Positions 57,480 through 64,000 of a stretch of DNA of 64,000 bases are shown piece by piece; within the stretch, counting starts at the first letter, position 1; the number at the start of each line of letters is the position of its first letter. The position numbers and the translations under genes are program-made. The notes under the pieces are model-generated. The model was given only the letters and a program-made list of their open reading frames with translations, did no database searches and had not been told where the DNA came from. This stretch comes from Hyaloperonospora brassicae. Its lineage: Eukaryota; Oomycota; Peronosporomycetes; Peronosporales; Peronosporaceae. The DNA is taken from the NCBI GenBank assembly GCA_947650285.1, contig CANTFL010001148.1:124001-188000 (forward strand). The letters run 5' to 3'.

Positions 57480-57790
57480 TGTACATGGTATCGCGCTTCC
57501 TGTTAAAAGGTAAATCATAGCGTTCATTAGAAAGCCAGTCTTGTGGCCCGTAATTTTAATTATGGAGATTCATAGGTACACACCTCCCTTCGATACGTAC
57601 ACCCCCTCTGAAATAGGGATCCCTCCTTAAGTACCGTAACCTCCTTAACTAGTTCCTGCACATTTATACATACAACATGCCCTATGCACATTCTCTGCTA
57701 CGTACAAATCCCTCCGTGAATACAGGCCTCTTTTGTGTCAGCACACAGCCTTGCATCTGGCTTCCGCTCTCATCATCCGGTACACCCCCC
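57480..57790 (-). mobile_element. LTR-like copy A of an inverted pair
   Basis: On the minus strand a purine tract (AAGGGGGG) is followed directly by TGTACCGGATGATGAG, as at a polypurine-tract/3' LTR junction. The LTR-like body runs to about 57480, where the minus strand ends CCATGTACA. About 200 bp are shared, inverted and diverged, with the copy at 59920-60120. It could be the 3' LTR of the minus-strand copia remnant at 60.7-64 kb, separated from it by later insertions (inference). Confidence 0.45.
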
Positions 57791-58670
57791 TTAAATTGCT
57801 CTTGTAAATATCGGTCGATGTTTAAAAAAAAGCTCACACCATGACATTTATGGTTCGCAGACACGTAGCATGTACGAAGTGGTTGTGTATGAAGCCCGTC
57901 TGTAAACTGTCGTAATGAAAGTTACGCACGCTTAAGGTCAGCCTTTTGAAATCTGGGCACAAACTGTAATACTAAAGCGGCACAGTATCTTTTCCCTCAC
58001 ATTTATCGATGGACCATGCAAACGGCTTGCACAACTGCTGCGAATGTTCTTCTAAATGCGTCGTCTTGATTTAATGCTGCAGACTTTACTTGAGCTAAAC
58101 TACAGTGCAACTTCTTTGCTGACAAGCGCATCAAGATGCATGCACAAGGATTCCATATGTTGCGGTACAGCCAAGCTGATGCTAGCAGTGCAGTCAGATT
58201 ATAAATGGCCGTCCTCAATTTCTCGAAAAGCCGCTCGAATGGGATGACTATGTATGCATTCGTAGATAGATCGAATCAGTAGTAGATACCGTGTGCTGCT
58301 CCTTAAAGGCTCAGCCGTGGTGTGAGCAATCAGATATATACGTTTCATTTAGATGCGTAGAGGATCACATTTGAAAAGTCTAAGGCGTGCGTCGTAATGC
58401 GTCGAGAAAATCATCCTTTCCCGCGACACATGCTGCTGCCAACGTTGACGATGCTGCCCGAGACATCATTATACTGATCGACATTGGCGATCGGCAGACA
58501 ATCTACATGCGATAATTTGAGAGGAGTCAGACTAATAAGTACGCCCCAAGGTACTCTAACCTACTCTACTCTACAACACTGAAATCGTAGACTAACAAGT
58601 GAAAGCTACCAATCTAAGCAATGACATATACAAGTTGGATCATTACTCGGCAATCTTATGAGCACTTTAT

Positions 58671-59138
58671 CTGTAACGGGATTACAGGTCGGCTGGTAGT
58701 CGACAATAGGTGTGGTGCACACAAGGGATGGGATCCCTTTAAAGTGATATTAGAACACAAGTATCAATTGTTGAAGACTGATGTCTGTCAACCATTGATT
58801 ACGAGATCTTTTAATAGGTTTATTTAGGACATTAGCGAGTAGGTTAATTACGTTGTTCTAAGGTACTTTTTAGGTTAAAAGAAGAAATAAAGTTCAGCTC
58901 CCATTTTAATCATTAAAGACACGTGCCTCACGAGGCGTCTTAATCGTAAGAGCTAGCAACGCATGTTAAGTAGCTGCTCTTGAGCACTTTGTGCTGAAAT
59001 TCTCTTGAATCATTTGGCCCCCCTGTAACAGGGGCCGTAAGCTCTCTGAGCTTGTTGACTCTCTGAGTCGGGTTCTTCAAACCTAAGTTGCTCGCTGAGC
59101 GTTAAGTCTTCCTCTGACTTAAGGAGCTGTGTAGCTCC
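58671..59138. repeat. Array of about 15 short hairpins (micro inverted repeats)
   Basis: Closely packed perfect inverted repeats with 4-7 bp stems and mostly 2-7 nt loops. Examples: CTGTAA-CGGGA-TTACAG (58671), GTGTG-GTG-CACAC (58710), AAGGGA-TGGGA-TCCCTT (58723), TCTTA-ATCG-TAAGA (58938), AGCAC-TTT-GTGCT (58983), CCCCTG-TAA-CAGGGG (59020), AAGCTC-TCT-GAGCTT (59039), GACTC-TCT-GAGTC (59057), TTAAGTC-N7-GACTTAA (59102) and GGAGCT-GTGT-AGCTCC (59123). Neighbours have different stems, so this is not a simple tandem repeat. The array begins TGTAACGGG, like the solo LTR, so an LTR origin is possible. Confidence 0.75.
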
Positions 59139-59919
59139 GCTACAGTACTAATCGGCGAGTGCGTCACATCAGTACCGTAAAGTGAATGGCTACTTGCCTA
59201 GGCTTACAACGTACATGTTCTTCGATTGTAGCATTGACGCGCGTGCCACAGAAGCACGATCGGGATATACAATATATTTGATACGGGCGCATCTTTAATT
59301 CGACAGCAAGACGTAAACAACAGTGCAACACGGAGCCTAGGACAGCGACGGATGATGAAAAAGACATTAGCTCGGGCATATCGCCATTTCATCAAAGGAG
59401 GGAAGACCTAATAAATCGGAACGAGTTGTCGCTTGCTAAGTGAGCTCAATAACCTTAACGACGCCATACAGCTCTGACCCATGTTTTCTGCTGCCATGAC
59501 TACAACCCCGTTTCCAACTTTTCGCCACCGCCTCTCCCTTAGGCTATCTTGACGTTGTTTGGGCCACTCTCATGCTTGCTAAAGAGTCCTCCGAAATTGT
59601 ACGCCCACTCATCGTACAACAGAAGCGACACATGGGTGTATAATGCCTACTGAGAAGCACGTGAATAGAGCTACGGAATCGTTCGACTTCAATTACGCCA
59701 ATACGTAGTCAATCGGGAGCCTCCAGTATTAGAAACTTAGTATTAGCCTCAGCGCGAGGCAGCATCATCTATTTCCAAAGCAAAGACCGTAAGAAGTGGC
59801 AGCAAGCAGTGGTAAAGCTTACTGTTTTGCAGAGCCAGAAAGAGGTATGATCAACACTTGTTCCAAAAACTAGAAGTATCCATATAATGGGGGAAATTGT
59901 AGTATTAGGGGTACATATA

Positions 59920-60235
59920 GGGGGCGCACCGGATGATGAGAGCGGAAGTTATGCGCAAGGTTGTGTGCCGACACAAAAGAAACCTGTATTAAGGAGGGAT
60001 GTGTACGTAGCAAAGAATATGCATAGGGCATGTTGTATGTATAACTGTGAAGTACCTAGTTAGAGAAGTTACAATTCTTAATGAGGGGTATCTATTCCGT
60101 GGTGTGCGTACGTATCAAAGGGTCGTATCCATAAATTTCCTTTATCATAAACATAAACACTTGTATACCACAGTGCTGTACGTTCCACGCTCCCATTTCG
60201 GTTTTCCGCTTGCCCGCTATACTACATGGAATTGT
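59920..60235 (+). mobile_element. LTR-like copy B of an inverted pair
   Basis: Reads GCACCGGATGATGAGAGCGG and continues for about 200 bp closely similar to the reverse complement of 57590-57784, including CATAGGGCATGTTGTATGTA exactly. A TGGTATGG word follows at about 60247, which resembles a primer-binding site just after a 5' LTR, but this is weak. Its orientation is opposite to copy A and to the copia remnant. Confidence 0.45.
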
Positions 60236-60729
60236 AAGGCTTAACTGGTATGGCATTATGATCGTTACATTACAGTTGGCGGTAGGGCGACAACTCCAAT
60301 AATTTTATTGCGGCACGACTGGCAACACTTGGTACGGGATGACGGCTATGCAGTAGCAACTCAAGAAGAAATTGTGGCGCTCGACGCTGTGGTTAATCCA
60401 TTTGCCACTTTATCAGATATAAAAGCAGTGTCAGTTATTACTAATTGTGTTGGCTAAGACAGTCACGACTCTTTAAAAAGGTAAGTTAAATAGTGATTGA
60501 ATAGTAGTATAGCTAAAACCAAATTCTTTAGACTCTTGTTGCTCTGCATCATTCATCTGCTAGTGTCATAATAATTATGACCCCATTCAATGCCTGATTT
60601 TACTCTTTAAGGTACTAACATTTATGCAATCCACTTGACAGCTCACGTTTCAGCCTATATCACCATTGTTAGCTCCGTTCTTCGTAAGTTCTTAATCTTC
60701 CAGCTCTCCCAATCGACAAATACCGATAT

Positions 60730-63700
60730 TATCGCAAAAGAAGTTGAACTTCATCGAGCCGAGCGGTTATGTAAATGGTCGACAACCATCTCGCTTGTCC
60801 GGCGGTATTGTATCCTCACTTTATAAAGCGTCACTTTCTCACGCAACGAATGATACTTGGTATAATATGACGTGAGTGCTGTCCTCATCGCTTGGTTCTC
60901 CGCCAGATGCTGAGCACCTTGATTGTCTTCTATCAGTAAGATCTAGTTCGCTAAAGGTTTTAACCCCTTTATAATTATGAACAGCCCGATACACTCTTGA
61001 ACGCCCGCGCACGGGGATATATACTCCAATTATGTGGATGAAAAAGTCACAATTGACTCTCTTTTCGACCACCACTCGACAAGACATGCGTTTTAGTAAA
61101 TAGCATAGACCGTCGCACACTTGGATTCCTTCTCCACCGAAAAGAACGTATCACAGTAAACCATCAAACACTTACCTTCACAGCATTTATATGCCAGTCT
61201 TTTATTCGCGTGTATTATTTAGCGAAATGCGCCATCAGCACCAGGCTCCACGCTTTCCATTGTACGCTCAATCGACTGAGCAAAAATCCTAGCATATATG
61301 GTGATGTTCGGTCTACCTATCACCGATAGATACATCAAGATTTATAAAATCGGGACTCGGATGGAACTGTGTCGGCTTTTGTACCTTGTACAGGATCACG
61401 GTAGCAATCTTCGATTGTTGTGTGCAAAGCTTGTGTACGGTTCAAACCAAATTTTTTTAAAATGTTGTTGCGTAATTCTTCTGGCTGATTCGCATTTCAC
61501 TGCCACCATCTGACCAGTGCATTTCCAGACCTAGATAATAGTTGACTTCTGCGCATTGATTGATGCTGTCATCATTTCAGCGAATGTATTGACCTTAGCG
61601 AGATCTGCATCAATCATGGCGAATTCTAAAATGCCATCCAAATATAGAAGCACAATCATTAAATTCTTGTCGGCTCCTTTGACGAATAAATATCCGTCTG
61701 CTGCCCATTGGCGAGATCAAGTCCCAACAAGAATGCCTTGAAGTTACTATATCAAGCTTTTGAGATCTGTTTTAGTCTATACAGGGCCCTCAAATATCTA
61801 CGAAATTGCGTTTTAGCAGGTGCAAAATCCTCCACTGATTCTATATGAATTCATTTGTCTAGCCAAAAAAATTATATCAACTTTGATGTCAAATTCCATG
61901 TGATGCATATGACGACATAAAGCTATCACAAGATGGATTCGTACTGAGCTGTGGTGCACTACAAGACCTAATGTCTCGGTATAGACCTGACCGTAAATTT
62001 CCGAAAACCCGTAGCAACCACTCTAGCCTTATACGTGTGAAAGGTTATAACCGCGTTCATTTTTTTCAACTAATCATAACATTCATCGCAAAGAGACCTG
62101 GTGGAAGCTTAACTTCGACATATATTCTATTTGCAGTAGACTACCAATCTTTTCAGACATGGCTTTCTTTTGGTTGATCCGGTCATCACATTGTTCGACT
62201 TCTTATAAATTTGGTGGCTCTATTCCAGGGGAATATGCTTCATCATCCCTTGGTACTGATCTCTCGTCGACATGTCCATTGCACACTTTCGTGCTGTCGG
62301 CATGCGCTGCAACCATACGCTCTTCGCTAAGACTACACGCTTTCTCAATGAAAGGTGCACCCTTAAGGTCCAGTCGTCGTTGGCTGGGCTCTGAAATCCT
62401 GCTCGATTGACGTATTGAGCGAGACGCTTGCTCTTGTCGTGGATCAACTCGGGGAGATCTTGATTCACTATATCTCCCACTGGTATCGAACGCAATATGT
62501 ATATTCTCCAGAGATTATAAGCCCATAAATGTGTCTTCTTTCGCTTCCTCGCTCGATCCGAGGCATAGTTGATGGCTGGTGAGCTGCAAGAGTATCTGCA
62601 ATTTTCTTATAACTAAGCAATGATCGTGACTCGACTTCTTCAGTCGCAGGCAGGAACTGTTTTTTTTATAAAAACACATCATTACGTGCGGTAATCTTAA
62701 ATTTAGTCCCATTCTCGGTGATTTGCACTCGATAGAAAATTCCGATTACGTACCCAACGAATATGCCGCTTCGTGTACGGATAAACGAACTTCTGCAAAT
62801 GTCCTTTTTAATGCAGTATGATGCGATATCGGTACCAACGTACTTAGCGGCGTTGTCAAATTTTTATTGCGACACAATTGTTCGGAAAGTAGGCTTTTAG
62901 TTTCGTGATGCAGTCCTCGATTGCACCATTTGAGTGCAGAAGCTCTTTTTACTGAGATTTAACTTTATCAAGATGACATGGAATAAATATGATATTAATT
63001 GGGGCTGTGTATCCATCCCGCGCTGTCACTTGCATAGGTCCGGCATATTCGAAGGCAAGAAGGACCTGACCACCGTGAAGCGTCCAGACGATTTTTGTAG
63101 CAGACGTCTTCCAAGTCAATTTTCCGCACTCACAGGTAGAACATGCCTGCTCCACTACTCCATTACAAGGTAGATTTAGGTCAGCGAGATCATGTTGTAC
63201 GCTCTGTGTGTTCAGATATTCTAGTCGACAATGCCACGTTTCAAAGTGTTTCAATCCGTCGTCAACATGGCAGTGCCAATTAACGGCTCACTCAATACCG
63301 AAGCCACGTACACGCGCTAGTTTGCTAGTGAACCCTATATAGTCAGTCCAAGGTCAAAGCGAATAACGTTCAATTTTACTTTTAATATGACCCCATGCTC
63401 TGTTCCGCTGCCGCTCGAAGACTTAGATGTTACAGTCGCACTTGTGCAAAAGAGGATGAAAGCAAAAGTAAATATATTCAGTGTTACATACCCCCTTTTC
63501 AACACTGCACTATGCATTAACCAAGACGGAACTGCAACGAGACCATGTCAAGTTGCGCATAATCTCCGTCTCTCCGTATAGCATGTGCCAACCTGTCACA
63601 TGGCGTTAGTCTCTCTTCTTCCCATGTGACACCTGTCACATTGTGTCCATCTCTATTCGTCCCGCGTATCAGACTTTCACATAATTAGCCAAGCATGTGA

Positions 63701-64000
63701 AGTCGGACTTACCTGCAACAGATATTCCAGTCGAACCGCCGGACCTTTTGACCTGTCAGAGAGTGTATTGTAATAGCGCAACCTAAATAATATTACGAGC
63801 CATACCCATGACATACAGGAAATCTAGTGGCACACATGATTCGTTGCCATTGCACTTTAGTATCGACTTTCCTGTTGCCATGACCATCATCATCTCTCTC
63901 AAAGCCGTAGTTAGCGAGCAAGGCGTGTCCAGGGTGTGAATATAATATATTTGTTATGATCTGTCATATGACTCATTGCACCACTGTCAACGATCCATTT
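60730..64000 (-). mobile_element. Decayed Ty1/copia retrotransposon pol, runs off the right edge
   Basis: Reading the minus strand from the edge: a protease start with KWIVDSGAMSHMTDHNKY (63911-64000); a GAG-pre-integrase segment with a WHxRLxxLN-type motif, a Cys-x2-Cys...GK pattern and GPMQV (62949-63254); a degraded integrase area; reverse transcriptase pieces with LLYLDGILEFA (YVDD changed to YLDG, about 61640) and NYYLGLEMHW then ISQKNYA; LMYLSIGDRPN (about 61310); and an RNase H piece, EDNQGAQHLAEN...YHSLREKVTL (about 60835-60935). Motif order is that of Ty1/copia (integrase before RT). Many stops and frame shifts show it is inactive. Gag lies outside the window. Confidence 0.8.

Larger units (their letters stand above)
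55118..64000. other. AT-rich, gene-free repeat region
   Basis: From about 55140 the sequence becomes clearly AT-rich, and no intact gene was found over almost 9 kb. All open frames are short and interrupted. Recognised content is listed separately: a solo LTR, a possible transposase scrap, an inverted LTR-like pair, an array of small hairpins and a decayed Ty1/copia element. The plus frame near 60290-60456 (LLRHDWQHLVRDDGYAV) is protein-like but unidentified. Sections 55140-55866, 57170-57470, 57800-58660 and 59160-59910 show nothing I can name. Confidence 0.7.

Overview
The window is nuclear DNA of a eukaryote with small spliced genes, and the gene content points to an oomycete (Peronosporales-type; no species is assigned). 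The strongest signs are a seven-transmembrane receptor fused to a phosphatidylinositol-phosphate kinase (an oomycete/stramenopile signature), a secreted EER-type effector candidate, short GT-AG introns of roughly 45-300 bp, abundant microsatellites, and an AT-rich retroelement graveyard beside a compact gene-rich tract. Exon joins were made by hand. I kept a multi-exon model only when every intron phase and the total length came out in frame.

Layout. 1-153: 3' tip of a gene entering from the left. 154-2433: gene-poor, with a CTGA microsatellite. 2434-15357: a zinc-ribbon/FYVE/J-like/FYVE/PX/coiled-coil protein, a small membrane protein, an eIF4E-family protein, a methylglutaconyl-CoA hydratase-like enzyme divergent from ribosomal protein eL15, another small membrane protein, and an eight-exon PP2C phosphatase. 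15358-18257: unresolved, probably an intron-rich or decayed gene. 18263-19534: secreted EER protein. 19535-23164: gene-poor, with a LINE remnant. 23165-29528: GPCR-PIPK and a PA-TM-RING ubiquitin ligase. 30832-36281: CCT-alpha divergent from condensin-II subunit G2. 37507-48045: a Ser/Thr kinase, a CECR2-like protein, the nuclear exosome nuclease Rrp6, and a divergent PPR-CDIN1 fusion. 48302-55117: a sugar-transporter-family protein, a HIT protein, an unresolved coding-like stretch, and tRNA-dihydrouridine synthase 3. 55118-64000: AT-rich and without intact genes. It holds a solo LTR, an array of micro-hairpins, an inverted LTR-like pair and a decayed Ty1/copia element on the minus strand that runs off the right edge.

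How it fits together. Most genes are housekeeping: translation, RNA processing, protein folding, chromosome structure and leucine catabolism. Several sit in divergent pairs separated by about 200-300 bp, so they probably share promoters. GTCA/GTCG-type tetranucleotide repeats recur near gene starts. Signalling and pathogenicity-type genes (GPCR-PIPK, EER effector) border the gene-poor patches.
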